A stretch of DNA of 64,000 bases from a virus. The notes under the pieces are model-generated. The model saw only the letters and a program-made list of their open reading frames with translations. It had not been told where the DNA came from and ran no database searches. The position numbers were made by a program, and so were the translations under genes. Within the stretch, counting starts at the first letter, position 1, and each line of letters starts with the position of its first letter. The stretch covers positions 4,161 to 68,160 of IMG/VR virus record IMGVR_UViG_3300001097_000004; one strand, written 5' to 3'. Shown one piece after another: positions 44,134-50,523 of this stretch.

Positions 44134-44595
44134 CTAAGGAACAATATTAACATTCGGGTCGCCCTCGAACATCTTTTCAATCTGCTCTAGCGTAAAGTCG
44201 CCCGAGTAGTTGTTAGCATTTTGCCACTTCTTGGTAGCATTAGCCGTAAGTGCTCCGAACTTCCCGCCATGGTCGGAAGCAGCCTCAGAGAAACCAGCGT
44301 CAGCTAGTGCACGTTGCAGGTGCAGCACAGATAGTGACTTGCGCCTAGCGTCCCGCTTGTTCAACTGCGAGATCAGCACGTCGTCCGTGAACTTGCCCGA
44401 GACTACGAACTCCTTGCGGATACGGGGGCGCGACTTCTGTGCTGCGGGCGCGGGCGTGGGAGCGGTAGCAGTCTCGACCTTCTCAGTCTCGACTTCCACA
44501 GTCTTCTTGCTCTCCTTCGCGGGAGCAGCAGGGGACTTGGAATTTTTCTTGTCCTCCGGGGCCTCAGCAGCCGGGGCGTTCTTGTTCTCATCCAT
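44134..44595 (-). CDS. Ala/Lys/Pro linker plus peptidoglycan-binding-like domain
   Basis: 153 aa. Residues 1-60 are a low-complexity A/K/E/P region. The C-terminal 70 residues (SVLHLQRALADAGF...GGKFGALTANATKKWQNANNYSG.FTLEQIEKMF) have the helix pattern of PG_binding_1-type domains. No signal peptide or membrane segment. TAAGAT lies 6 nt before ATG 44595, so it may be leaderless. An E1-like sequence at 44532-44545 is inside the coding frame. Confidence 0.65.
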   Translation of the reverse strand: MDENKNAPAAEAPEDKKNSKSPAAPAKESKKTVEVETEKVETATAPTPAPAAQKSRPRIRKEFVVSGKFTDDVLISQLNKRDARRKSLSVLHLQRALADAGFSEAASDHGGKFGALTANATKKWQNANNYSGDFTLEQIEKMFEGDPNVNIVP

Positions 44596-44601
44596 AGCAA
44601 T

Positions 44602-44607
44602 ATCTTA
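44602..44607 (-). promoter_or_regulatory. leaderless -10
   Basis: TAAGAT, 6 nt, ATG 44595. The -35 is weak. Confidence 0.4.
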
Positions 44608-44639
44608 CCACAGCTTCGCAGGGGGTAGTGCCCGTATGG

Positions 44640-45008
44640 TTAGTCTATCATGTGCGCGACCAGTTTGTCAAATGTGATTGTCTCCACCCGTAGCACGTGT
44701 CGCATGTCGTACGTGGCTTGATTCTTTCCGATTCGTGTCTCTGAGCGGGGCACAGCGACCAATGCCACGACGTAGCCTAGCTTTTCAAGCATGGACATGA
44801 TAGCGGGCTGTCCGAACCAGCGCAATAGCGCACCCGGGGACTCGAACGCGAATCGGTCACTCCAGCCAACCATGGGGATGCCATCATCGTATGGGGCTGG
44901 GTGAATGTCCTTGTGTGTACGATACGTGCCAACCATAGCAGCCTCCTTATAGGGGCCTAGACCAGAGTCACAGTGTTGTACTCGGTAGAGCAGAATAGGG
45001 TTATCCAT
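44640..45008 (-). CDS. hypothetical 122-aa protein
   Basis: ATG 45008 exactly 6 nt after TAGACT. Patterns such as YRVQHCDSGLGPYKEA and DDGIPMVGWSDRFAFESPGALLRWFG look like a compact globular enzyme-like or ligand-binding domain. Not recognised. Confidence 0.7.
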   Translation of the reverse strand: MDNPILLYRVQHCDSGLGPYKEAAMVGTYRTHKDIHPAPYDDGIPMVGWSDRFAFESPGALLRWFGQPAIMSMLEKLGYVVALVAVPRSETRIGKNQATYDMRHVLRVETITFDKLVAHMID

Positions 45009-45014
45009 AGCCCT

Positions 45015-45043
45015 AGTCTACAGCATATGAGCTACGGTGTCAA
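45015..45043 (-). promoter_or_regulatory. leaderless promoter
   Basis: TTGACA, 17 bp, TAGACT, then 6 nt and ATG 45008. It overlaps the end of the upstream membrane-protein gene. Confidence 0.7.
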
Positions 45044-45202
45044 GTTCAGCAGCGCGATAGTCCCAGCACCGACTACCAGCACACCCGCAAGCGCGAGCAG
45101 GCTACCAGACAGCACCGCAAGCACGATACCAGTCACGACCATAGCGAGCGCAAGCACAGCGAGCCAGTTAACCGAGCGCGTAAACATGAGGATTCTATTC
45201 AT
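45032..45202 (-). CDS. small membrane protein, 56 aa
   Basis: Starts MNRILMFTRSVNWLAV behind AAGGACAAGA. Two hydrophobic helices (LAVLALAMVVTGIVLAVL and LLALAGVLVVGAGTIALL) span nearly the whole protein. It overlaps the preceding gene's stop by ATGA, so the two form a pair. Confidence 0.7.
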   Translation of the reverse strand: MNRILMFTRSVNWLAVLALAMVVTGIVLAVLSGSLLALAGVLVVGAGTIALLNLTP

Positions 45203-45351
45203 TTCTTGTCCTTAGGTGGTGAGACTACCCCTAGCAGCGGTTCCAGCTTACGCGCACGCCTACGGGATAGGTACTCTAGCAGGGCGATGTACGCAGCGAA
45301 TGCCGTAGCGAGCCCAGCGATTACCAGCAGCACGGCGAGGATAGGATTCAT
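45199..45351 (-). CDS. small membrane protein, 50 aa
   Basis: One N-terminal membrane helix (ILAVLLVIAGLATAFAAYIALL) then a basic tail (SRRRARK). Leaderless start: TAGACT, 6 nt, ATG 45351. Confidence 0.65.
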   Translation of the reverse strand: MNPILAVLLVIAGLATAFAAYIALLEYLSRRRARKLEPLLGVVSPPKDKK

Positions 45352-45357
45352 GCCCCG

Positions 45358-45386
45358 AGTCTAACACAGAAACGGCCTACCCGCAA
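45358..45386 (-). promoter_or_regulatory. leaderless promoter overlapping a terminator
   Basis: TTGCGG, 17 bp, TAGACT. The -35 lies inside the hairpin that ends the upstream gene. Confidence 0.5.
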
Positions 45387-45398
45387 GGGGCAAGCCGT
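45372..45398 (-). terminator. terminator after the 111-aa gene
   Basis: ACGGCTTGCC...GGGTAGGCCGT hairpin followed by TTTCTGTGTT. Confidence 0.55.
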
Positions 45399-45415
45399 AT
45401 CCTGTTCAGCCGGGG

Positions 45416-45751
45416 TTAGCCGTTGACAAATACCTCCGAGTGTGCTACGCCTTGACGCGTCAGGAACGACTTGATCGGTGTGTACAGCTTGCGCAGCTCC
45501 GCGCTCGATATGTCAGTCTCCGGGCGACTGCGCTCAGGGTAGCTCATGTAGCACACCCGCACAGTCTCCTGTAGGCGCGTTGACGCGTTGCTAGGCTTGC
45601 GCCAATATGCCCAGCCGTCACTAATGCTATTCGACCAGTCCATAAGTCGCCACAGCGTCATAACGGCAGCTTGCAGGTTAGGGCGGTGAAAGTCCTCGCA
45701 CGCGTCACGCGCAGCGTTCTCTATCTCGCACTCGTTCAGGATGAATGCCAT
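45416..45751 (-). CDS. hypothetical 111-aa protein
   Basis: ATG 45751 after GAAAGGAGTGCCCC. Helical, with several tryptophans and cysteines (LWRLMDWSNSISDGWAYWRK). Not recognised. Confidence 0.65.
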   Translation of the reverse strand: MAFILNECEIENAARDACEDFHRPNLQAAVMTLWRLMDWSNSISDGWAYWRKPSNASTRLQETVRVCYMSYPERSRPETDISSAELRKLYTPIKSFLTRQGVAHSEVFVNG

Positions 45752-45781
45752 GGGGCACTCCTTTCTGTGGTTGTTAGTTCT

Positions 45782-45810
45782 AGTGTAGCACACTCTACCG
45801 ACAAACACAA
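45782..45810 (-). promoter_or_regulatory. promoter of the 111-aa gene
   Basis: TTGTGT, 17 bp, TACACT; leader with CAACCACAGAAAGGAG. Confidence 0.5.
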
Positions 45811-45836
45811 ACGGCCTACCCCGTAGGGTAAGCCGT
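45811..45836 (-). terminator. terminator after the 79-aa membrane gene
   Basis: ACGGCTTACCC-TACG-GGGTAGGCCGT followed by TTTGTGTTTG. Nearly the same stem as at 45372. Confidence 0.65.
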
Positions 45837-45854
45837 CAGCGTTGATCTAAGGGG

Positions 45855-46094
45855 TTAGAGTGGGCCATTCACCCAGTCATAGACGGAACGATCTAAATGA
45901 CGCGGCTCTCGCACGCGCCCCTTGCCAGCAGGGTGGTTAGCCTTGCTACGCAGCAGGTCGGCGTACGCAGCACGCGCAGCGACTTTCTCCCGGTGAGTCT
46001 TCAATGCCGACGCGACCAGCAGCAGCACGATTCCGAGTGCAAACACGTAGGCGAGCAGTGTGGTTCCCGGTGTGGTGGCGATGAGTTCAAGCAT
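45855..46094 (-). CDS. membrane protein, 79 aa
   Basis: ATG 46094 chosen for GAGAAGGACAAC. One hydrophobic helix (TTLLAYVFALGIVLLLVASAL) then a basic cytoplasmic-type tail. Not recognised. Confidence 0.65.
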   Translation of the reverse strand: MLELIATTPGTTLLAYVFALGIVLLLVASALKTHREKVAARAAYADLLRSKANHPAGKGRVREPRHLDRSVYDWVNGPL

Positions 46095-46123
46095 GTTGTC
46101 CTTCTCTCTGGTTGGTGGTTCCA

Positions 46124-46152
46124 ACTCTAGCAGGTCATTCCGTTCCTGTCAA
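46124..46152 (-). promoter_or_regulatory. promoter of the 79-aa membrane gene
   Basis: TTGACA, 17 bp, TAGAGT; leader with ACCACCAACCAGAGAG. Confidence 0.65.
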
Positions 46153-46254
46153 GCGGGTTATGAGTGCAGCGACTGCCCAGATAACCGGCAGCACTACAAT
46201 GAATCCGCTCGCACCGTAGGCGGTGAACGCTACGATGGTGGTGAGGATGGTCAT
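46135..46254 (-). CDS. membrane mini-protein, 39 aa
   Basis: ATG 46254 after AAGGGAGACACC. A single hydrophobic protein (ASGFIVVLPVIWAVAALI). Confidence 0.6.
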   Translation of the reverse strand: MTILTTIVAFTAYGASGFIVVLPVIWAVAALITRLTGTE

Positions 46255-46279
46255 GGTGTCTCCCTTGCTTGTTACTGCA

Positions 46280-46308
46280 AGCTTACCATGATACCCGCAA
46301 CCTGTCAA
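46280..46308 (-). promoter_or_regulatory. promoter of the 39-aa membrane gene
   Basis: TTGACA, 17 bp, TAAGCT. Confidence 0.65.
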
Positions 46309-46309
46309 G

Positions 46310-46453
46310 TCACTCTTTGAATGTCGGCACTTTCTTCTTCGGGGGCTCTATCTTGACTGTTCTCTTATATTCTTTGCGGGGGTTTTCTGTCGGACTCTTA
46401 AACAAAATTAGCCCGACGATGAAGATACACATTGCGATATAGGCGATACTCAT
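46310..46453 (-). CDS. membrane mini-protein, 47 aa
   Basis: Leaderless (TAGACT, 6 nt, ATG 46453). N-terminal helix (IAYIAMCIFIVGLILF) and a very basic tail (KKKVPTFKE). Confidence 0.6.
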   Translation of the reverse strand: MSIAYIAMCIFIVGLILFKSPTENPRKEYKRTVKIEPPKKKVPTFKE

Positions 46454-46459
46454 CCCTAT

Positions 46460-46488
46460 AGTCTATCAGCTCGACACCTTGATGTCAA
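46460..46488 (-). promoter_or_regulatory. leaderless promoter
   Basis: TTGACA, 17 bp, TAGACT, 6 nt, ATG. Confidence 0.7.
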
Positions 46489-46503
46489 GTCTCTAACGGC
46501 GAA

Positions 46504-46621
46504 TGCCCCGACACAGTTCACGATGTCGGGGCACTCTCAACCGAGAGTAGCAGGGGAGTCAGGTTTCGCCGGGGTCTTACGCCCTTGTTAGAGCTACCCA
46601 ATCAGGCCAACTTCCCTACTA
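46504..46621 (-). ncRNA. candidate small RNA
   Basis: A strong promoter (TTGACA, 17 bp, CAGAAT at 46628-46656) is followed by about 118 nt without a credible gene and a perfect 10-bp hairpin TGCCCCGACA/TGTCGGGGCA at the end. Parts look tRNA-like (GGGTAGCTC; GGG-7 nt-CCC) but no T-arm or correct anticodon loop can be formed. Confidence 0.4.
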
Positions 46622-46627
46622 ACTACT

Positions 46628-46656
46628 ATTCTGCCACCTATCCGCTCGCTTGTCAA
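46628..46656 (-). promoter_or_regulatory. promoter of the candidate small RNA
   Basis: TTGACA, 17 bp, CAGAAT. Confidence 0.55.
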
Positions 46657-46663
46657 GTCCTAA

Positions 46664-46679
46664 GATTCCCGGGCGTGTC
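46664..46679 (-). promoter_or_regulatory. E2 element
   Basis: GACACGCCCGGGAATC on the minus strand, 7 bp upstream of the -35. Confidence 0.55.
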
Positions 46680-46683
46680 GGAA

Positions 46684-46902
46684 CTACCCCACAAACTGCA
46701 CCAGCTCGTCATACAGCTCATCAGTACGCTCCCGCGATAGCTTTGCGATCTCCAGCATGGCGGTATACATCTCCGCAGCGAGTGCTCCTGTAGTGGCTCC
46801 CAGTACCGGATGATTGCGTATCACAGTGTCCAATACTGCCATATCCGCACCGAGCAGGGCATCCATATCCGCACCGAGCGGGGCATCTTGTAAAGGTTCC
46901 AT
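46684..46902 (-). CDS. hypothetical 72-aa helical protein
   Basis: Leaderless (TAGGCT, 6 nt, ATG 46902). A GADMDALLGADM internal duplication sits near the start and matches a short DNA direct repeat. Otherwise helical; unknown. Confidence 0.65.
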   Translation of the reverse strand: MEPLQDAPLGADMDALLGADMAVLDTVIRNHPVLGATTGALAAEMYTAMLEIAKLSRERTDELYDELVQFVG

Positions 46903-46908
46903 GCCTAC

Positions 46909-46937
46909 AGCCTATACTCTATATGCTCGATTGTCAA
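46909..46937 (-). promoter_or_regulatory. leaderless promoter
   Basis: TTGACA, 17 bp, TAGGCT. Confidence 0.7.
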
Positions 46938-46956
46938 GTCGGCGGGCGCAGTACCG

Positions 46957-46972
46957 GGGACTTGGAATTTCT
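46957..46972. promoter_or_regulatory. E1 element
   Basis: GGGACTTGGAATTTCT, between a terminator (46993-47035) and the next -35 (46932). Confidence 0.6.
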
Positions 46973-46992
46973 GCCCCGGGGGATAAAAAAAT

Positions 46993-47035
46993 CACCGAAT
47001 AAGGGAGACTATACGTCATCCCTTATCCGGGTGGT
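46993..47035 (-). terminator. strong intrinsic terminator
   Basis: CACC..GGATAAGGG ... CCCTTATTCGGTG followed by ATTTTTTTAT on the minus strand. Confidence 0.85.
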
Positions 47036-47045
47036 GTTTGGTACG

Positions 47046-47216
47046 CTATGCAGCGTAACGGGCGATCTCTGCCCGCTTAACCGCTTGGCGCGATCTCTCG
47101 CGCTTGGGGCGATTGTCCCATGGCGTGGCCGCTCCAGACCGGCGACGTTCCCGGTCAGCTTGTGCAAGCTCCGGGTTCTCGTGACGGTGGCGCTTGGTGT
47201 TCTCCTTGTTGGTCAT
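47046..47216 (-). CDS. small basic protein, 56 aa
   Basis: Leaderless ATG 47216 (TACACT, 6 nt). Rich in Arg and Lys (RDRERRRSGA-type stretches), likely nucleic-acid binding. Confidence 0.65.
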   Translation of the reverse strand: MTNKENTKRHRHENPELAQADRERRRSGAATPWDNRPKRERSRQAVKRAEIARYAA

Positions 47217-47222
47217 GATACT

Positions 47223-47251
47223 AGTGTAGCACACCGCTCGCCCGGTGTCTA
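47223..47251 (-). promoter_or_regulatory. leaderless promoter
   Basis: TAGACA, 17 bp, TACACT. Confidence 0.55.
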
Positions 47252-47255
47252 CTCT

Positions 47256-47489
47256 CTAGAAGAAAATATCCTTGGAATAGTCCCGGTCGCATCCGGGGCA
47301 TATCCACGCGAACGTGGCGCACGCATGGTCACCGTAGAGTTCTCCCTCTACGTCTCCACCAGAGAATGTGCAGCTATCCCGTAAGTAGTCGCACGCGTCA
47401 ACGTGGCGCGTCTCGTCTCGCTCGTAGTCGTCTCCCGCGATCTGTGTCTCATTACCACTCACGCCAGGGGGAAAATTTGAAAGTGTCAT
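47256..47489 (-). CDS. zinc-ribbon-like protein, 77 aa
   Basis: ATG 47489 behind AGAAGGACAGC. Cysteines at ACDYLRDSC and ICPGCDRDY plus a His could bind zinc. Function unknown. Confidence 0.65.
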   Translation of the reverse strand: MTLSNFPPGVSGNETQIAGDDYERDETRHVDACDYLRDSCTFSGGDVEGELYGDHACATFAWICPGCDRDYSKDIFF

Positions 47490-47548
47490 GCTGTCCTTCT
47501 TTCTGGTTGATGCTCTAAGCCTACACCATACCCCAGACAAACACAATA

Positions 47549-47573
47549 CCCCCGGCAAACTATCTACCGGGGG
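47549..47573 (-). terminator. terminator after the 83-aa gene
   Basis: CCCCCGG ... CCGGGGG stem followed by TATTGTGTTTG. Confidence 0.6.
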
Positions 47574-47585
47574 CGTGTCTCGCGT

Positions 47586-47837
47586 CTAGAGAAACACGTG
47601 CAGGTGTAGTTGACTGATTGCGTCCTCCGCAGACACTACGCGCCCATTAGGCAGCTCCAGCGACGCGTCCCAGTCCTCCTGTTGAGCTAGTCGGATAGCC
47701 TCGACCGCGAACGGGTGGAAGTCCGAATGAACCGGGGGATAGCAGTTCGTGAGCAGGTGTGCAGATACCGCCGTGGCAAGTGAGATTGCCCCATCCTGAG
47801 CCGACTCCGCGTATGCTTGTGCAGTTGAGAAACCCAT
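47586..47837 (-). CDS. hypothetical 83-aa protein
   Basis: ATG 47837 with AACCAGAAAGGAC upstream. Helical N-terminus, then HPFAVEAIRLAQQEDWDASLELPNG. Unknown. Confidence 0.65.
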   Translation of the reverse strand: MGFSTAQAYAESAQDGAISLATAVSAHLLTNCYPPVHSDFHPFAVEAIRLAQQEDWDASLELPNGRVVSAEDAISQLHLHVFL

Positions 47838-47868
47838 GTGAGTTTGTCCTTTCTGGTTGATAGTTCCT

Positions 47869-47897
47869 ATCCTACACTGTATCCGGCAGGATGTCAA
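47869..47897 (-). promoter_or_regulatory. promoter of the 83-aa gene
   Basis: TTGACA, 17 bp, TAGGAT. Confidence 0.65.
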
Positions 47898-47963
47898 ATC
47901 CGAATATGAGACTCCGAGTGTGGTCGCGCTTGTCGTCACGCAAGTCCGGGAGGCCGGGCGCAA

Positions 47964-47979
47964 GGGACTTGGAATTTCT
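47964..47979. promoter_or_regulatory. E1 element
   Basis: GGGACTTGGAATTTCT next to the terminator at 47996-48029. Confidence 0.6.
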
Positions 47980-47995
47980 GTTTGGGCCGACAAAA

Positions 47996-48029
47996 ACGCC
48001 CCAATAGACTAGAGTGTCTACCGGGGCGT
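47996..48029 (-). terminator. terminator after the 61-aa gene
   Basis: ACGCCCC..TAGAC ... GTCTA..GGGGCGT followed by TTTTTGTC. Confidence 0.75.
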
Positions 48030-48056
48030 TTCGCCTAGCACCTTTCTATTAGATTA

Positions 48057-48242
48057 TCAACTCAGAGCGTAAATCTTTTCAGCCAGTTCAGGGTAGCCGT
48101 AGCCGTCTAGCGTGTCCGCGAACGTGTCTTTGTCCATGCCATAGCTTTCAATACCGGAAGTTATTGCTGACGCGTCATACGGGTCAATGGCAAAATCTTG
48201 TACCCAGCCCTTGAGCCTTTTGATGATCGCTGTTCTGGTCAT
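48057..48242 (-). CDS. hypothetical 61-aa protein
   Basis: ATG 48242 with CAACCAGAAAGGCAGGACATC before it. Small helical acidic protein (DTFADTLDGYGYPELAEKIY). Confidence 0.65.
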   Translation of the reverse strand: MTRTAIIKRLKGWVQDFAIDPYDASAITSGIESYGMDKDTFADTLDGYGYPELAEKIYALS

Positions 48243-48272
48243 GATGTCCTGCCTTTCTGGTTGATAGTATCA

Positions 48273-48301
48273 ACGATACACTATCCCCGGCGATAGTGCA
48301 A
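48273..48301 (-). promoter_or_regulatory. promoter of the 61-aa gene
   Basis: TTGCAC, 17 bp, TATCGT. Confidence 0.5.
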
Positions 48302-48429
48302 GGGGCAGTTTAGAGCTTGTGTGCCTCGTAGAGAGCTTGACACTACGCCCGGCAATTGGTACCCCGGAATGAGCCACGCGCCCCGTAGAGCGCATCCTGT
48401 CGCGTGCATGCGTATAGGGCACAGAAAGC

Positions 48430-48451
48430 GAGGCATCCCGTAGGATGCCCC
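48430..48451 (-). terminator. terminator with UNCG-type loop
   Basis: GGGGCATCC-TACG-GGATGCCTC followed by GCTTTCT. The roughly 180 bp between it and 48242 hold no gene that can be supported. Confidence 0.65.
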
Positions 48452-48467
48452 GCGATCTTGATATGCC

Positions 48468-48815
48468 CTAGAGCACCTTGATGAATGAGTAGGGAGTTGA
48501 CGTAAACGTTGCAGCGTACGCTTCTGGCCATGCAGCAGCAAGAGTCTTTGAGTCCACCTTGCCATTGCTTGAATGCTGAACCTTGACGGCCTTGATGCCA
48601 CGAATTACGGCCTCTTCTGCCCCGTTCAACTCTTCCAGTAGGATAGGCGCAACGATTGTCTTGCGACGAGCAGCAGCTTCTACCCCGGCTTTCTCGATGG
48701 CCTTGAGTTCCTTGAGTTCCGCAAGGGCTTCCAGAGCGCGAGCGTTCTTCGACCAGTTGATTACGCCGTCCTTGACGGGCGAAACTTGACCGGCGGTGAG
48801 AGTGGAGATTGACAT
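48468..48815 (-). CDS. hypothetical 115-aa protein
   Basis: ATG 48815 with GAAAGGCTACACATT upstream; a longer frame to 49037 exists but lacks a start signal. Long central helix (ARALEALAELKELKAIEKAG). Unknown. Confidence 0.7.
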   Translation of the reverse strand: MSISTLTAGQVSPVKDGVINWSKNARALEALAELKELKAIEKAGVEAAARRKTIVAPILLEELNGAEEAVIRGIKAVKVQHSSNGKVDSKTLAAAWPEAYAATFTSTPYSFIKVL

Positions 48816-48868
48816 AATGTGTAGCCTTTCAGTAGTTTGTCTCTGGCGTATTGCCTCGACTAAGAACA

Positions 48869-48897
48869 ACCATACGCATACCCACTGACAAATGCAA
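48869..48897 (-). promoter_or_regulatory. promoter of the 115-aa gene
   Basis: TTGCAT, 17 bp, TATGGT. A second possible start (TTGACA...GATAAT) lies further upstream, near 48980-49007. Confidence 0.5.
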
Positions 48898-48903
48898 ATT
48901 AGC

Positions 48904-48921
48904 GTGTTTCCCGGGCGTGTC
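48904..48921 (-). promoter_or_regulatory. E2 element
   Basis: GACACGCCCGGGAAACAC, 6 bp upstream of the -35. Confidence 0.6.
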
Positions 48922-49035
48922 GGAATTGCGTCCTCTCTCCACGCACGCACCCGCACGCACCCGCACGCGATTATCCCAGACCGCATGCGTTCTGTCAAGT
49001 CCCAATTCGGGGGGTAGCTCGGCAGGGCGTGCCAC

Positions 49036-49049
49036 AATTTCCAAGTCCC
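49036..49049. promoter_or_regulatory. E1 element
   Basis: Minus-strand GGGACTTGGAAATT, about 20 bp from the terminator at 49070-49095. Confidence 0.6.
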
Positions 49050-49069
49050 TGGCGGGGGACAAAAAAATA

Positions 49070-49095
49070 CCCCCGCTAGTGGATACCAGCGGGGG
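49070..49095 (-). terminator. strong intrinsic terminator
   Basis: CCCCCGCTGG...AGCGGGGG followed by TATTTTTTTG. Confidence 0.85.
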
Positions 49096-49116
49096 CGTTC
49101 CCTTTGACCTTTCTCG

Positions 49117-49326
49117 TTATTTGATGTAAACGACTTTGGTGAGCCGGGCGTATCGTAACATGACGGATGCTCCAGTCCTGTCCGCGTCCTGCTTGTTTAT
49201 GTATCTACCCATATCAGGGCCGAATGTGGCGATCACGAAATCCTTGCCAGCGTTCCACGCGTCACGTACAGACTTGACTGTTGTATAATCCTGCCCGTAG
49301 GCCGGTGTGCACTCTAACGTGTCCAC
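49117..49326 (-). CDS. hypothetical 69-aa protein
   Basis: GTG start at 49326 (GAAAGTGAG upstream). Compact alpha/beta (KDFVIATFGPDMGRYINKQDAD). Unknown. Confidence 0.65.
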   Translation of the reverse strand: MDTLECTPAYGQDYTTVKSVRDAWNAGKDFVIATFGPDMGRYINKQDADRTGASVMLRYARLTKVVYIK

Positions 49327-49359
49327 TTGATTCTCACTTTCTGTTTGGTTGATATCTCT

Positions 49360-49389
49360 ATCCTAAACTCTAAGGTCGCAGCGTGTCAA
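49360..49389 (-). promoter_or_regulatory. promoter of the 69-aa gene
   Basis: TTGACA, 18 bp, TAGGAT. Confidence 0.6.
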
Positions 49390-49402
49390 ATCCTGTTTGA
49401 TG

Positions 49403-49570
49403 TTACTTAGCCCACCCGCATTTTGAGCAAACTCCCGAAACAATGCTACCCTCACGACGCTTACCAGTAACTGATGAAAAAGTCAAGCAAGGGTCAATAT
49501 CGGCGTGTTCTGAGCACAACATTGTTGTTACCGAGCCGTCTTGGTGTTTGGCACATGCACAATTACGCAT
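49403..49570 (-). CDS. small zinc-ribbon protein, 55 aa
   Basis: ATG 49570 after GGAGGCCCAAA. Cysteine pairs CACAKHQDG, MLCSEH and GVCSKCGW suggest one or two zinc sites. Confidence 0.65.
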   Translation of the reverse strand: MRNCACAKHQDGSVTTMLCSEHADIDPCLTFSSVTGKRREGSIVSGVCSKCGWAK

Positions 49571-49613
49571 TTTGGGCCTCCATAAGTTTGTGGTGTGTGT
49601 GTGTTGTAAGTCA

Positions 49614-49643
49614 ATTATAAGCATACACTGCCCGGGAAGTCAA
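49614..49643 (-). promoter_or_regulatory. promoter of the zinc-ribbon gene
   Basis: TTGACT, 18 bp, TATAAT. Confidence 0.65.
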
Positions 49644-49648
49644 ATCTT

Positions 49649-49666
49649 GTGTTTCCCGGGCGTGTC
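49649..49666 (-). promoter_or_regulatory. E2 element
   Basis: GACACGCCCGGGAAACAC, 5 bp upstream of the TTGACT -35. Confidence 0.65.
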
Positions 49667-49670
49667 ACGC

Positions 49671-50150
49671 CTAGTTGCTGCGTACCCACTCGAACGCATA
49701 TCGTGAGTCAAACACGCCCGAATTGTACATCCTACAGCATGCCCCGCATGCTATGGAGTGCGATGGTCGTCGTGCTTTGTGGGCGGTTGTTTTGCATATC
49801 TGGCACGTTGCAGTCCATGGCATCGGTGGCTGTATAACGTTACCCCCGTATGTACGCTTTCCGTCGCACCCGATATCCTTGGCGACTCTCTGCCACTCGC
49901 GCCCGTGTCCTGTACCCGGCGTGAGCGCGTGAGCTATCTCGTGTAGGATTGTGTCCTGAGTATTCATCCACGGATTGACTGCCGTGAGCTTACGGCTGAT
50001 CGTGATTGTCTTGTCATGGTGGCGACATTGCCCGTAACGCCTGACTGCGTTGTCGTATCCGATACCCCAGTCTTGCAGTCCGTGAGAGTTCATCAACTCA
50101 CGCGCCTTAGCCAGCGTGTCGCGTAGCAGAGTGTCGGTATCGTTTAGCAT
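49671..50150 (-). CDS. SprT-like zinc metalloprotein
   Basis: 159 aa. ILHEIAHAL (H70, E71, H74) and GHGREW (H82) are the SprT/SPRTN-type metal site; C116, C119, C135 and C138 form the C-terminal zinc ribbon. Relatives act on DNA-protein crosslinks or have unknown roles; here activity is inferred. It has its own near-consensus promoter and AGGACAACCACA before ATG. Confidence 0.85.
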   Translation of the reverse strand: MLNDTDTLLRDTLAKARELMNSHGLQDWGIGYDNAVRRYGQCRHHDKTITISRKLTAVNPWMNTQDTILHEIAHALTPGTGHGREWQRVAKDIGCDGKRTYGGNVIQPPMPWTATCQICKTTAHKARRPSHSIACGACCRMYNSGVFDSRYAFEWVRSN

Positions 50151-50183
50151 TGTGGTTGTCCTGTCTGGTTATGGTGTACATCC

Positions 50184-50213
50184 ATTATACACACACCAGA
50201 GATTATTTGTCAA
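50184..50213 (-). promoter_or_regulatory. promoter of the SprT-like gene
   Basis: TTGACA, 18 bp, TATAAT, a full consensus. Confidence 0.75.
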
Positions 50214-50236
50214 GTGTGTTCTTGCCGTCAAATATT

Positions 50237-50254
50237 GTGTTTCCCGGGCGTATC
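50237..50254 (-). promoter_or_regulatory. E2 element
   Basis: GATACGCCCGGGAAACAC, right after the stop of the next gene. It and 28 bp around it nearly match the copy at 49649. Confidence 0.6.
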
Positions 50255-50270
50255 GGAACTGTACCCTCGG

Positions 50271-50411
50271 CTACTCGCAATCTGTGAGTACCTGCTCCAA
50301 CAGCGCAAGGGCAGATATCGCCCGACTCAAATCAGCGGGGTCAACTTTCCCCTGTGTGGCTTGCAGTTCGGCATTAGCTTGCAACTCTTCGATGTTCTTC
50401 ATAATGTCCAT
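50271..50411 (-). CDS. hypothetical 46-aa helical protein
   Basis: Leaderless (TACACT, 6 nt, ATG 50411). Amphipathic helices (KNIEELQANAELQATQGK, DLSRAISALALLEQVL). Confidence 0.6.
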   Translation of the reverse strand: MDIMKNIEELQANAELQATQGKVDPADLSRAISALALLEQVLTDCE

Positions 50412-50417
50412 GTATTT

Positions 50418-50446
50418 AGTGTAGCATATGCACGCAGAGAGCGCAA
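50418..50446 (-). promoter_or_regulatory. leaderless promoter
   Basis: TTGCGC, 17 bp, TACACT. Confidence 0.55.
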
Positions 50447-50453
50447 ATCACAG

Positions 50454-50470
50454 GGGACTTAGAGTTTCTG
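50454..50470. promoter_or_regulatory. E1 element (variant)
   Basis: GGGACTTAGAGTTTCTG, between the terminator at 50490 and the -35 at 50441. Confidence 0.5.
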
Positions 50471-50489
50471 CATCGCGCCCGAAAGAAAA

Positions 50490-50505
50490 TCCCGGCGAAC
50501 CGGGA
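50490..50505 (-). terminator. terminator with UUCG loop
   Basis: TCCCGG-TTCG-CCGGGA followed by TTTTCTTTC. Confidence 0.85.
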
Positions 50506-50523
50506 ATTCCTCACCTTTCGGGT

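Noticed and set aside
46560-46625. tRNA-like sequence
   Set aside because: A 7-bp acceptor-like pairing with one mismatch and a GGG-loop-CCC can be drawn, but there is no T-arm, no U33 and no proper D-arm.
48281-48601. Minus-strand frames of 106 and 62 aa
   Set aside because: They cross the terminator and the end of the 115-aa gene in another frame; no start signals.
48829-49037. GTG-started frame after a GATAAT box
   Set aside because: Low-complexity Val/Arg/Gly start from CGTGCGGGTG repeats; the downstream gene has a better promoter and ribosome site.
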